Position numbers and translations under genes: made by a program
Part shown: positions 1 to 12,350 of the stretch, piece after piece
How the letters are laid out: the number at the start of each line of letters is the position of its first letter
Position numbering within the stretch: position 1 is the first letter of the stretch
Origin: Nipponacmea schrenckii
Taxonomy: Eukaryota; Mollusca; Gastropoda; Lottiidae
DNA: 64,000 nucleotides
Direction of reading: 5' to 3'
NCBI GenBank assembly: GCA_030562195.1
Contig: CM060199.1
Span: 39,576,338 to 39,640,337 of the forward strand
Notes under the pieces: generated by a model
Seen by the model: the letters and a program-made list of their open reading frames with translations, nothing else
Databases searched by the model: none
Told to the model about the DNA's origin: nothing

Positions 1-1990
1 TCTTTACTATATTGTTAATCGGCGGCCATATTGGAAATTCGGTAAACTTCATTTTTAAATACCCTCTTCTTTAACAGTAAACTATAATAACCATGTATTG
101 ACTATAAAAACGATTGTATATCTGTTATATGATTTATTCCAGTGAAAACATTAACCAGGATTACTAGGGTCGCTGGAACAACATCTGTCACCAATTCGCA
201 GACTGACATCGAGTCTTGTAAAGTTCTTGAAATACTTGTACATGTTCATAAAACAGGGTCTTGTCTATGTGGTGTTGTCTAATATTTTCATACAATCGAA
301 AAGCTTATTTTTTTGTCTTATTTGCCCTTCCGTATAGTTCCAAACCTAAGAATTAATTATGACCTTATTGCACTCTGTTGGTGATGCAAATCGAAAATGA
401 TCAGGTTAAAACCATTGACATGTTCACAACTTTTCTCTCTTTATTCGTTTAGTCTCAAAAACAGGACTCTGTTTTCCTTTCCACTTGTTTTGTTGGTTTT
501 TTCTATCTAACAGAGGAAAGGACTCCACGCTTCGAGCCCAAGACAGTTGCATTTTCAAAGATGGATATAAAATATCACACCTTGCTAAATAATATATACA
601 GGTATATCAGAAGGGCCAATATTACACACGATTTGATATCAACCAAGTAAAAATTCCACTTTGACCCAGATAAATTTGAATTTGGTGATGACTCACTACC
701 ATGTTTAGCCTTCACCTGTAAAGTCAATTGACATAAACCCATGTTGGAGATAATCCGCCTTTGTAATCTACTATATATATGTTTTGTATGTACCGGCTTA
801 TTAGCTAATAGTGCTCACATCAGATGAACCAAGGAATGTTAAACACAATTGATATTTATTGAACAGATGATGCGTACTAAGGATGCAGGCCTACCGGACA
901 ATATCCTGCAACTGGATGTATCAACTCGACATCTCCATGGGCCACTAATGAAATGGTATTTTGTTTGTGGGTTAATTTTTTAGACCTTCCTACCGAGAGT
1001 GGTAAAATGAATTTTTCAAATAATTTTACTGGGGAATTTAAAAAAGATATGTTGCTCAGGTTAAATCTTACTACTATCGCTGGTAAAGATTTTGGTATTT
1101 AATTATTTGTCTTCCGATTACAAGAAAAGTTACATTCGACATGTATTTGTAATTAACGGTTAGCAGTCATTATTGGCCTCATGACATCTTATTCATACTG
1201 CTCTTTACTTGTCCTGTTTTTTTACCGTTATCCATCTTACATAAAATGTTTAAATCAAGTCTTCAAAACGCAATATAACATCATCTATCAAACACGTAAA
1301 ATAAAATCATACTTTTTCCATATTCGGTAAAGAAAATAGAAGAAACTAGAACAATATCTGTTGTGTAGGATTTTCTGTTGTTAGTCATCAATTCTTAGAT
1401 CAGATCACCTCAACCTTTCACCAACTTATTGTTTTTAAACACACTTTCGACGTCTGCACATTCCCGCCTTTTTCTTTGTCTTGTCATATTATGATGTAAT
1501 GAGAATGACAGACGGTAATGACGTAATCATTGTCCATACAAAATCTCAATTCTGCACAATAGAACTGCATGACAATCGTGTTTGTTTTTTGATCGTACAC
1601 GCGCTGCACGTGCAATACAGATTATTGTTTGATTGGATATTAGAGGAATAAAGAGGGTGTAAGGAACATGAGACCACTTCACAGAAGACAAAGAAATTAA
1701 TGGAGGTATTATTCCACTATAAAAATGACACACGAGCCCTCGAATTAAATTGATTAATCTCTTATCAACGATGATTTCAAACCCCCAGATCATCTCAACC
1801 TCGAGGTTGCCCTGCCCTGTATTAGTACACCGACAGAAGAAGGGATTGTTTTCGCTACAATGTATATGTATATATATACTATTTCGTGCAGTTAAAAAAT
1901 AAACGTATAACAAGGCCAAGAAGGTTGTTTGTTATTTTAAAACACTCCTTTTTTTTTGATCAATCAAAACAATTTGCGGTTCTTGCAGCG
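1..1990. other. Intergenic stretch, no gene recognised
   Basis: AT-rich sequence with only short chance ORFs. The longest is a minus-strand ORF of 130 codons at 1527-1919 with no recognisable domain and low-complexity character. No splice-consistent coding block or known repeat was recognised here. Confidence 0.5.
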
Positions 1991-1991
1991 A

Positions 1992-3030
1992 GTGTAGATG
2001 ACAAGTTAACGTTCTCTTCCAGTGGATGCTTATATCACAAACTAGTTGTTGGTAGATGACAAGTTAAGGTTCGCTTCCATCGGATGCTGGAAACACAAAC
2101 TAGGTAGTTGTTGGTAGATGACAAGTTAATATTCGTTTGCAGCGGATGCTGGTAACACAAAATAGGAAGTTGTTGGTAGATGACAAGTTAAGGTTCGCTT
2201 CCATCGGATGCTGGATATCACAAACTAGTTGTTGGTAGATGACAAGTTAAGGTTCGCTTCCAGCTAATGCTGGAATCACAAACTAGGTAGTTGTTGGTAG
2301 ATGACAAGTTAACATTCGTTTGCAGCGGATGCTGATATCACAAACTAGGTAGTTGTTGGTAGATGACAAGTTAAGGTTCGCTTCCATCGGATGCTGGATA
2401 TCACAAACTAGGTAGTTGTTGGTAGATGACAAGTTAACACTCGCTTTCAGCTAATGCTGATATCACAAACTAGGTAGTTGTTGGTAGATGACAAGTTAAG
2501 GTTCGCTTCCAGTGAATACTGATATCACAAACTAGGTAGTTGTTGGTAGATGACAAGTTAACACTCGCTTTCAGTAGATACTGATATCACAAACTAGGTA
2601 GTTGTTGGTAGATGACAAGTTAACGTTCGCTTCAAGTGGATGCTGATATCACAAACTAGGTAGTTGTTGGTAGATGACAAGTTAACGTTCGCTTCAAGTG
2701 GATGCTGATATCACAAACTAGGTAGTTGTTGGAAGATGACAAGTTAACGTTCGCTTCCAGTAGATGATGATATCACAGACTAGGTAGTTGTTGGTAGATG
2801 ACAAGTTAACGTTCGCTTCCAGTAGATGATGATATCACAGACAAGGTAGTTGTTGGTAGATGACAAGTTAACGTTCGCTTCAAGTGGATGCTGATATCAC
2901 AAACTAGGTAGTTGTTGGTAGATGACAAGTTAACGTTCGCTTCAAGTGATGATATCACAGACTAGGTAGTTGTTGGTAGATGACAAGTTAACGTTCGCTT
3001 CAAGTGGATGCTGATATCAAAAATTCGGTA
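1992..3030. repeat. 62-bp minisatellite array, about 17 copies
   Basis: A unit beginning GATGACAAGTTAACGTTCGC and ending AGGTAGTTGTTGGTA recurs every 62 bp (for example starts at 2549, 2611, 2673, 2735, 2797, 2859, 2921). Early units are shortened by loss of the AGGTAGTT block, and the middle segment (TTCCAGTGGATGCTG) varies most. The array is followed by a decayed partial unit around 3000-3050. No coding frame persists through it. Confidence 0.95.
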
Positions 3031-4305
3031 GTTGGTGGTATTCATACTAGTTGGTAGTTAGATACATCACCCACAGTCAACATGTTATTGGAATTACCCG
3101 TGCCCATTGATTTGCCCTCTCAGCTTTTGTTTTGACTGACGTTTAATTCTTTTATGTGTAAACATATAGAGTGGATGTGAATATGATCAGGTATAGGAAT
3201 GTGTGCACGTGTTGAATTTGATGCGTACGTGTTAATTGTTGTTTGTTTAATTCATAATAATTATATACAATACAACATTATATTGATAGTAGACGATATT
3301 CAACTCCATGGTTGAAGAGCTTCAATGATAAATCGGTAACATAACTCCTGGATCCATCTAACCCTTACCTTACCTTTGCGACACGAAAAAAACAATACCT
3401 AATGGAACATGATAATCGTGTCAACTTCTGATGGTGTTTACACCCTTCACACAATAAAGTGTCTATGGGTTTGGGCAGCGGTTTGGAAAACTTCTGACGA
3501 TATTTGATATTTTTCAGATATTAAAACGAAACGAAATCAACAAAAGTTGAGCGGTACCTCCATTAAGAACTCCTTGTGTGTAAGTATTAAGGACTGCATA
3601 TTATGAAAACAGAGAAGAATCGAATTATCTCTGGACAGAGTTATATGGATAACAATGACTTTATAAAGTAACTTGCCACGTTTCGACGAGAGTACTCTCG
3701 TCTTTATTAAGCAATGATGATCTGGCACCGTCGGAAGCATGCTAACAAACAAACACGACAATGGTGCATCACCTAGCCGATCCATAAGGTAGCAAAAAAA
3801 CCTATGAGATTAATGCTTCTATAGAAGAGTAACACCCCAAACCTAAAACAAAACACTGAACCCTCAATCTGTGAATATCCTTGACTGATCTGTTTATATA
3901 AGTCAAATCATTGAGATATTATCGGATATCGAACTAAGATTCTGGTATTATGATTATCATAGTTGACAAGTTAAATGTACTGCATAAACAACAAATATTT
4001 TCTTATCATGTATTATGTATGTATACTAATATTTGTACCTGTACATGCATTTTAAGTAATGTAAATGGATTAGCCTTACAGGGGTTTGTGGGGTTATAAC
4101 CACAAATATTTACAATGTTTATTCTTTCAAAATATGCTGCACCTGACTCTATACAAGACCTTAAAGTATCAGGTCGAAATTTAGATAACAGTTCGGTGCA
4201 TTGATAGGATATAGCGGTTTATCGGTATACACAAAACTGCAGCAACGTTGTAGTGATATGGTTTCGTTGGTCATCAATACTTTTGAGTTAGTAGCCTTGG
4301 TACCA
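3031..4305. other. Intergenic stretch, nothing recognised
   Basis: Unique-looking AT-rich DNA. The only ORF of note is an 82-codon minus-strand frame at 3537-3785 with no recognisable features. Confidence 0.4.
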
Positions 4306-4640
4306 ACCACTACTGCACCGTAACGGTAATGTTTCGATGCATTACTGGGATAAACGGGTTACTCGATATAACAGCCACTACTGCACCGTAACGGTAATGT
4401 TTCGATGCATTACTGGGATAAACGGGTTACTCGATATAACAACAACTACTGCCACGTTACGGTGACATTTCGGTGCATTACTAGGAAAAACATGTTACTA
4501 GATATAACTACTGCACCGTCACAGTAACGTTTTGATGCATTTCAAGGATAGACGGCTAACTCGCTATATCAACAACTACGTTTCGACTCATTACTGTGAT
4601 AAACGGGTTACTCGATAAAACAGCAACTACTGCACCGTTA
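4306..4640. repeat. 68-bp minisatellite, about 5 imperfect copies
   Basis: Two nearly identical 68-bp units lie at 4306-4440 (CACTACTGCACCGTAACGGT ... TAACGGTAAT at 4321 and 4389), followed by about three more diverged copies. Each unit carries the near-palindrome ACCGT-A-ACGGT. Confidence 0.85.
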
Positions 4641-5769
4641 CCACCTAATGGCTGTGTAAGCCAATGAAGCTGACATCCACACCTTTTCAGTTTCATGGCA
4701 CATTGTATTATATTGTATAAGATATTGTTACCATCCCGAATACCTCATTTATAGAGACAATTGGACGAAAATGGACAAATCAAGATGAATACTTAGTAAA
4801 ATGATTCTATAAAAGAGCGAGGATAAACTAGCACGTGAGCACGTGATATAGGGAAAACTTGACGAATAACCACAATCCATCAAGATAGACAAATGGAATC
4901 TTCAAATTAATACCCACTATTGAGAACTCAAGAAAGTGAAATGGTCAAGTGTAAGGACAACTGCGTTTATTAGGTGATATTGAGAAACTTAAGGAACTAA
5001 CGACTAAACACAATCCATCAAGATAGGCAAATGAAATCTTCAAAGTCATGTTCCTTACACAGATAGATAGTGTACGTATAACTGTGATTAGCAAGTGATA
5101 TTAATAAAGCGTACGAAACCTTATTGAGAAATACAAATCAATGTTGGCACCGTTTTGTTTAGAACAAAGAGATATCTTCCAAGAAATTTCTTTTTGTCCT
5201 CGGTCAGACATCTCTGGTTCCTGCAACTCACAGTATTTTAAGCAAAAAACCTTTTACCTTTTTGCGATAAGTGATGTCAACAAGAACTTAGTTTCAGTGG
5301 AATTTCAGAAACTAAAGACGTCTGATTGAAAATCGGAATGGTGCCATATGTGTCCCCAATACAAAAAGAAATCAACATTCTCTTTAACATAATAAAAGAT
5401 TATTAATTGAGAAGAATATGCAAACTGTTTACGTTAATCAGTTGTCTTCTAAATAATTATTAGTGGATATACAGACATATCTTCTAGTGAATCGTTTCAA
5501 TCGCTGATGCAGAAAAGTGAAAATGGATTTTAAGTAGATCGTGGGCGTTGCCGACCTGATTGTTGTGATTAAACAACCCCAGGTGTATTGTGTTGACGGT
5601 CCTAGAAGCTATAAACATAGACCCACAGCGAACCACCTTGCGACCCTGAAGCTAGGGTTGAACCTAAAGTTGTATTGTGTGCTTGATACCATGAAAATGG
5701 ACTAAACAAATATACATACACAAATTTATAATTTCAGAACAGAAAATGTTATATAACGCTATGGAACAA
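4641..5769. other. Intergenic stretch with a diverged direct duplication
   Basis: Two related segments at about 4865-4915 and 5000-5050 share the phrase CAATCCATCAAGATAG followed by CAAATG and TCTTCAAA. A 62-codon ORF at 5141-5329 has no recognisable domain and is not supported as a gene. Confidence 0.45.
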
Positions 5770-5945
5770 TAAATCAAGGCCCCTTGTGCTACAGGTTGTG
5801 CACGTTACATACAGAGTAGGGTAATGCCGCTACCCTGGCCAAATTACTACATGATATTACTACATACTACTTGCCCGTCTTCATTAGCCCATGCAGAGGA
5901 TTATGACCTAAAACTCCATTCATTTCATTTCATTTCATTTATGAA
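5770..5945 (+). repeat. SINE-like dispersed element with (CATTT)n tail
   Basis: Contains the recurring modules CAAGGCCCCTTGTGCTACAG, an AATGCC..CCTGGC block, CGTCTTCATTAGCCCAT and AAAACTCCATTCATTTC, ending in CATTTCATTTCATTT. The same module order recurs at 27775-27940 and 45655-45860, and in reverse at 21258-21420, 29485-29610 and 40630-40800. Read as a retroposed SINE-like family with a pentanucleotide 3' tail. I cannot name the family. Confidence 0.7.
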
Positions 5946-6984
5946 ATCATTCTTCTGTACAGAGTAATTAAGACTTATTTTGATTTCAGAAAAGTCTTCA
6001 TAAAGCTCGGAGCGTTTACATTATGAATCTACGGTAATTCTATCAAGTATTGTGGATAACAGTAGAAAGATGGGACTAAACGAAGGTCAGCGAATTGTGT
6101 AGTGCACCATTACCTGAGATTCCAAAATAGGTTCTACCTTGAAATGAAAGGTGAAGGTTTCTGGCGGGTAAATACAATACGAAGCATCTTGATAACTGAG
6201 TAAACATCACTGACTTGTGAATGAAACGACCAGCCTGACAATGACACCTGTAACGACCTTTTAACGGCAATAAACGTTCTTTTAATTGGTCGCATTTACC
6301 CAATTAATGTCACTTGGCCGCGCTTGACAACTTGGTGAAAATTACATCAAGTAGTATCAGCAAATAGTAACCAGAGATCACGTGATTTAAATACGACAAC
6401 CATTTCGAAATGGATTTTGAGGTTATCTCTTAAAAATGAAATTGAAAACTTGAAACTACTTGCAACTTCACAAAGCATTTAAAAGGAAATAGCGTAAATA
6501 TGAAATATGCATTGTGTAATGCCCTGTAAGAAATGCCCGAATATCTAATATTAATATTATGAACAAGATATGATCCGCTCAAGTTACAAAGATCTATCTG
6601 TAGTGATTTTTTTTATGGATTGCAAGAACGTAACGCAAGCGTCTAAAGTGGCTCAGAACGGATGCCTTGCTTACACAATGACGATTGTCAATACAAGGCT
6701 TTTAATCAAAACTGTACTGGCAGGACCAACGTAACGCACTTCACATATTGCCATATTTTCTACAGATTTATTGTCTCTGTGAGCTTTGACGCTTCCATGC
6801 AAAACCCAGAGTTCTAGTAGGGCATGATTCGAAGATTTTTCAAATCGACATTACCGTCACAGTGATGTACATCGAATGGTGTCTTAAAAAAAAATCGCAT
6901 AGTTATTCTTATATAATGATAAGCAAAGCCAACTGTACTGAAGATTAAAAGACGACGAATCGGTATCAGGATATTAAGCTCCAT
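5946..6984. other. Intergenic stretch, nothing recognised
   Basis: No gene or repeat array recognised. A 75-codon minus-strand ORF at 6076-6303 has no recognisable features. Confidence 0.4.
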
Positions 6985-7112
6985 TTGGAACAATACATGG
7001 TGTGCACGTTAAAAGTCACTTGACAGTTGGAAATGTGTAGATTAAGACCGCTGTCCTGACAAAATTTCCCTCATTGCACACTGCAGGGCGTTGTCCATTT
7101 ATTTCATTGTTT
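6985..7112 (+). repeat. SINE-like element, partial
   Basis: Carries the middle of the dispersed family (CACGTTAAAAGTCACTTGAC, CAGTTGGAAAT, CTGTCCTGACAAAATTTCCC, GCACACTGCAGGGCGTTGTC) and then TTTATTTCATT. The head and the CATTAGCCCATAAGGTGCAG block are missing. Confidence 0.6.
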
Positions 7113-8130
7113 ACCATTTAATGCAATCTATAACTCACATATCATAGCGTCAACGTTTATTAGATATAGATGTAGAAATTAAAATTATCTCAATATACCA
7201 AGGAAATCGCATATTACAATAAACAAGAAAAAAACTGACGTAAGACTCGTGTAATATTTTTATATTTTAAGGAGTGGTGGGTTGCGACTTGAATTCATCC
7301 AAATGAACGAATACTTAAATATTTATATAAAAAAACCACCCCGTGTCACTAACAGTAAGCGTATAATAAAACGTCAGTCATACGCATGTCTGACTTGACT
7401 AGTTTTTTTCTTCCAAAATTGAACACATAATTAAACCTCCACGAGCACAATGGAAGTAAAAGACGACAGCACGTTCTGGAGACTCTAGGAGTGGTGTTCT
7501 ATATTCTTCAGCAGTAGACCAAAACATAACAAAAGTCGACAAACTATAGAAATCTTTAATTCGAGATAATCAAATAGGCCTATTTCATATTCGGTTGCAT
7601 TTGTGAACGATCTTATATAATTGCATCTTTTCATTTTTTGCAAATATCTAGTTTTATATCAGATCTATTAACATAACGCCGACAAATTGTGTACCGAAGT
7701 GGATCAAATTCACGTGCTGGATCAACACCAAATAACATGTTATTATTTAAATCAGGTCAAAAGATCGAAATAAAGTGTATATGCAGCTAAATATATTGCT
7801 ACCTGAATCGATAGCACAAGACAGATAGTTAAATGAAAACCACAAAAACAATTGCATTTGATTACAAATGTCCGCAACCAATTCGTTCAAAATACATCCG
7901 AAGATCCGATGGTCTAGATTTAGGTGATTTAAGATTTAAGATTTAAGAGATCGCTACAAGCTCTGAATAGCAGAATGGGAATCTAGATCAGAACGGAAAT
8001 TAGTTCATCAGGAAAACTATGAAGTTATTCCTAACGTAAATCCACTGGCAGAGAGAGCTATCTCAATATCAAACTGAACGATTCCCCAGATAAGATGGGT
8101 CGGTTACAAGAGTTCTTCTATAGGAGAGTA
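7113..8130. other. Intergenic stretch, nothing recognised
   Basis: AT-rich unique-looking DNA. A short GATTTAAGATTTAAGATTTAAG triplication lies near 7927. No gene evidence. Confidence 0.4.
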
Positions 8131-8612
8131 TAACACCTAATACTTGTGTCTTGTAACACCTAATACTTTTGACCTAGGCCAGTGCTTCTATAGGAGAGTA
8201 TCTCTTATAACCCCTAATACATGTGTCTTATAACACCTAATACTTGTGACCTAGGCCAGTTCTTCTATAGGAGAGTATCTCTTATAACACCTAATACTTG
8301 TGTGTTATAACACCTAATACTTGTGTGTTATAACATCTAATACTTGTGACCTAGGCCAGTGCTTCTATAAGAGAATATATCTTATAACACCTGATACTTG
8401 TGACCTAGGCCAGTGCTTCTATAAGAGAATATATCTTATAACACCTGATACTTGTGACCTAGGCCAGTGCTTCTATAAGAGAGTATCTCTTATAACACCT
8501 GATACTTGTGACCTAGGCCAGTGCTTCTATAAGAGAGTATCTCTTATAACACCTGATACTTGTGACCTAGGCCAGTGCTTCTATAAGAGAGTATCTCTTA
8601 TAACACCTGACC
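8131..8612. repeat. 54-bp minisatellite with an internal hairpin
   Basis: The unit GTGACCTAGGCCAGTGCTTC ... TATCTCTTATAACACCTGATACTT recurs every 54 bp (AGGCCAGTGC at 8407 and 8461). The leading units are shuffled and partial. Many units contain a perfect inverted repeat, ATAAGAGA-GTA-TCTCTTAT, able to form an 8-bp stem with a 3-nt loop. Because 54 is divisible by three, a frame with an 18-residue repeat stays open (8321-8650). No start context, signal or homology suggests that it is translated. Confidence 0.93.
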
Positions 8613-8973
8613 TCGACCCGTGTCTAATAAACTGTTTGGAGTTTCATTAGCCCCTTATTCTGTTTAAAAAAAAACAATTAAAATTCTATTTTGACGAGAC
8701 GATACTGTAAAAAGAACCCAACTCCGGCTGAACGTCATATAAAGTTCACGTCATGTCACTTTTAATGGTGAGAATGTAGGGTAATTAAATGGCTGACGAG
8801 TCTTTAATCAACTTGAAGAGTCAACTTTTACGCAAGATGATTTCCAGACGAGATTGTCGCCATATTGTAACCACTTTGTTACTTTCCCTTTCTTGACAGA
8901 GTAATTCTTGTGTTTAACGCAGGCTTGACGTAGTCCTGATTGTCAAGCTCTACCTACCAAAGACAACTGCCGT
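8613..8973. other. Intergenic stretch, nothing recognised
   Basis: Unique-looking sequence between the 54-bp array and the left end of the segmental duplication. Confidence 0.4.
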
Positions 8974-9672
8974 TGACCAACTACCTGGATATTCAAGGCT
9001 TGCATTGAGGAGTCGCCAGAATAATTAAATCAGAAACACTAGTACTGAAGTGGAATAATGTGACAACTAAATGTTACTATTAAAATGTATACTACCTAAT
9101 TAGGCATAAGAGGAGTGTTGACTTTTTTCAACTCAATGTTTTGTAAATTGCTCGTACTTGATATGAGGGTCAGTGACCCATTTATTAAATAAATCAAAAG
9201 TAGGCGACATGTTGTAAATTAAAGTTAATGTCTCGCATATTGTTAACTTGATCTTAAATTATCAAATTACAAACTAATTCACTTGTAAATGGTGAATTTG
9301 TTGATGGCTTTACAGGGATAATTTCTTGTTACTGTCTGAATGCTTATAACCGTGAAAAAGCGACTACACGAAGAACGGTGTCTGTCCGGGCTTCTCGATT
9401 TGTGACCGTATCATGCTGGGATCCTTATATTATGTATTCGCTTCTGCTATTGTCTTGCATTACCGATTATCCTCGTCTGACGGACACCTTACCTAGTGTA
9501 TTCTTACATTAAGTTTAACATGGCATGTTTTGTAGGCACGTTAGGACACGATATTCAACCCTCGTACTGACTGGAGGGAGAAGGAGGTGATGGGATTTCA
9601 ACATGAGAAAGACAGATGCCCTGTTTTCCATAATGTTTCTGGTATTTGTGGTTGCGACTAGGTTCCCTATCC

Positions 9673-9700
9673 GATATCACTGTTATTATATAGTGATATC
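9673..9700. repeat. Perfect inverted repeat with 9-bp arms
   Basis: GATATCACT and AGTGATATC flank a 10-nt AT-rich loop. The structure is conserved in duplication copy 2 at 13153-13180. Confidence 0.8.
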
Positions 9701-10439
9701 TAGGAGTTTTGTTTAAAGACTGGAGACTGAAACAAGCAGTTACCAATATTATATCATAAACCCACCATCAGTTGCTTTCAGATTGCGAATCTTCAACCCT
9801 AATCTAATCTCCGTTGCTAGTAGTATTCAACCTTTCTTGCGTTGACCGTTCCATTTCCTGCAGATCTAAAGTGCAGCAGAGTCCACCTTTAATCACATTC
9901 AAACAGAAAGCTTGACCTAGAGATTGAAATCTAACACTTGTACTCCAGTTTCAATCTTTAATTAAAGGGGGATAATTCAGCATTAAATTCTGAATTATTT
10001 CTGAATAACAATTGCCAATACTTTGACGATTAACGTCGGAAGTTTAATATAGCATTGCTGTAAATACGGGTACCTCAGACATCTGAAAATAGTGCAAACA
10101 GAAGCAAGACTCAGTCCAGCAATTAAATTGCCAGCTGTCCATTTTAAATCATGTTTTTCCAGAAAAGCCGGTCAATACTTAGTACAAAACTTCCACACAG
10201 CATAACATGACAATTTTGAACTAGTCAAAACATCTGAAAGAAAGTGTAATTTTACACACCAATTTCCAAATCAAGACAAAAAAGGTGCATACAAAACCCT
10301 CAAAAGGGGGGGGGGAGAAAGAAGCCCACCAGTATCCCCAATACACATGACATGATATCTTACTAGTCTCAATAACTAGCTTGTAGACGCCACAAAACAA
10401 AGTCTCGTAATCATCACAATTCAACACATCAATAGCCCT

Positions 10440-11175
10440 TTTTTAGAGAATAGGGTGGTTGAAAGGTAACTATTCAACTGATGGCACTGGTACAGGGTTA
10501 AAGCAGTGTACACTATTTGTAGAGATTAGAGTGGTTGAAAGGTAACAAGTTACTATTCAACAGAAGGCATTGTCACAGGGTTAAAGCAGTGTTCACTATT
10601 TGTAGAGATTAGTGTGGTTGAAGGTAACAAGTTACTATTCAACAGAAGGCATTGTCACAGGTTTGTAGAGATTAGAATGGTTGAAAGGTAACAAGTTACT
10701 ATTCAACAGAAGGCACTGGCACAGGGTTAAAGCAGTGTTCACTTTTTGTAGAGATTAGAGTGGTTGAAAGGTAACAAGTTACTATTCAACAGATGGCACT
10801 GGCACGAGGTTAAAGCAATGTACAATAATTGTAGAGATAAGGGTGGTTGAAAGGTAACAAGTTACTATTCAACAGAAGGTACTTGCACAGGATTAAAGCA
10901 GTGTTCACTAATTGTAGAGATCAGAGTGATTGAAAGGTAACGAGTTACTATTCAACAGAAGGTACTTGCACAGGATTAAAGCAGTGTTCACTAATTGTAG
11001 AGATCAGAGTGGTTGAAAGGTAACAAGTTACTATTCAACAGAAGGTACTGGTACAGGGTGAAAGCCTCGTTCACTTATTGTAGAGATTGGGGTTGTTGAA
11101 AGGTAACAAATTACCATTCAACAGAGGGCACTTGCTCAGGGTTAAAGCAGTGTACACTAATTGTTAAAGGTTAAA
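10440..11175. repeat. 83-bp minisatellite, about 9 copies (duplication copy 1)
   Basis: Unit GTAGAGATTAGAGTGGTTGA ... ACTATTCAACAGAAGGC ... GTTAAAGCAGTGTTCACTA. Units here are more variable than in copy 2 and some are truncated. Each unit contains nested inverted repeats, GTTGAA...TTCAAC outside and GTAAC-AA-GTTAC inside, predicting a cruciform or hairpin. Confidence 0.93.
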
Positions 11176-12034
11176 ATGAGAATACATAGTACTTCTAACA
11201 GAAAAAGTTTGTAAAAATTATCAAAATATATCATTATTATTACAATATAAAACATACCAATACTAATTTTTATTTAATCAAGAGTAATCTAATAGTACGA
11301 CAGCAAAAACAGCATGTCTTCAAGGGAACTCGGGTCCAATCTTTAATATTTAAATTCAAATAATTCGACAGATATAAATAAAGAGGAAGAGGCTAAATTT
11401 TGACGACATAGTGTTTTTGAAACAAGGTGCACCACCTCAAAAAGTTTAACGAGTCAGCTGCAGAATAATTTCTGTGAAAACAAGGAGTCTATTATGCTAT
11501 TATGAACTGTTTCTATTCTTAATAAATATAGTTGATTTAAAAGGTGATAAAATATAAAATATGGCTTCTATTTGAATATGTATTTTGATATATTTTATCA
11601 GGCTATTTTACATGTGGCTATAGCGTGACGAATTGTATTAAAAACCCATAAAACATAACCAGTATAATCCCTATACAACTTCTACATGCAGTTTACCATT
11701 CATAGATTTCACGTTCACCTGATGATAAATGGTTATATAGGAGAATGTGTTTAGTGTCCCTTCAACACCATACTAGGTCTATATTATGTGTATTATACTT
11801 GTTTTTTTTTTTTAGAGAACACTCAACTTCTTATAATATTCATAATCACTTCGATACGTAGGCCTATAATTATATAAAATATCAGAACCAGGTGGAGGTA
11901 TCGAGCCTTACTATGATAAAGATTTATCGGGCACCTTATTCTCGATAACATACTTAAGATCTAAATTTTATGAAATACAGTAATCTCATTGAATAACAAA
12001 ACAAAATTTAAAATAGATTATAGTGATAAGCCAA

Positions 12035-12350
12035 TCAGATGACTGGGACACTACAATCATCTTTGGATAATCTTTGGAGAATAAGGACCCAGATGACTAG
12101 AACACTAAAATCATCTTAGGATAGTTTTTGGAGAATGAGGTCCCAGATGACTGGAACACTAAAATCATCTTAAGTTAAGTTTTCAAGAATAAGGTCCTAG
12201 ATGACTGGAACACTAAAATCATCTCAAGTTAAGTTTTCAAGAATAAGCCCACAGATGACTGGAACACTAAAATCATCTTAGGATAAGTTTTGGAGAATGA
12301 GGTCCCAGATGATTGGAACAGTAATCATTTAAGGTGTATTTGAGAATATG
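12035..12350. repeat. 54-bp minisatellite, about 6 copies (duplication copy 1)
   Basis: Unit CAGATGACTGGAACACTAAA-ATCATCTTAGGATAAG-TTTTGGAGAATGAGGTCC. AGATGA and TCATCT are inverted arms within the unit. The same unit occurs at 15690-16060 and, on the opposite strand, at 25836-26115. Confidence 0.92.

Noticed and set aside
1527..1919. 130-codon minus-strand ORF
   Set aside because: No domain, no clear initiation or polyadenylation context and AT-rich composition like its surroundings. Considered a chance frame.
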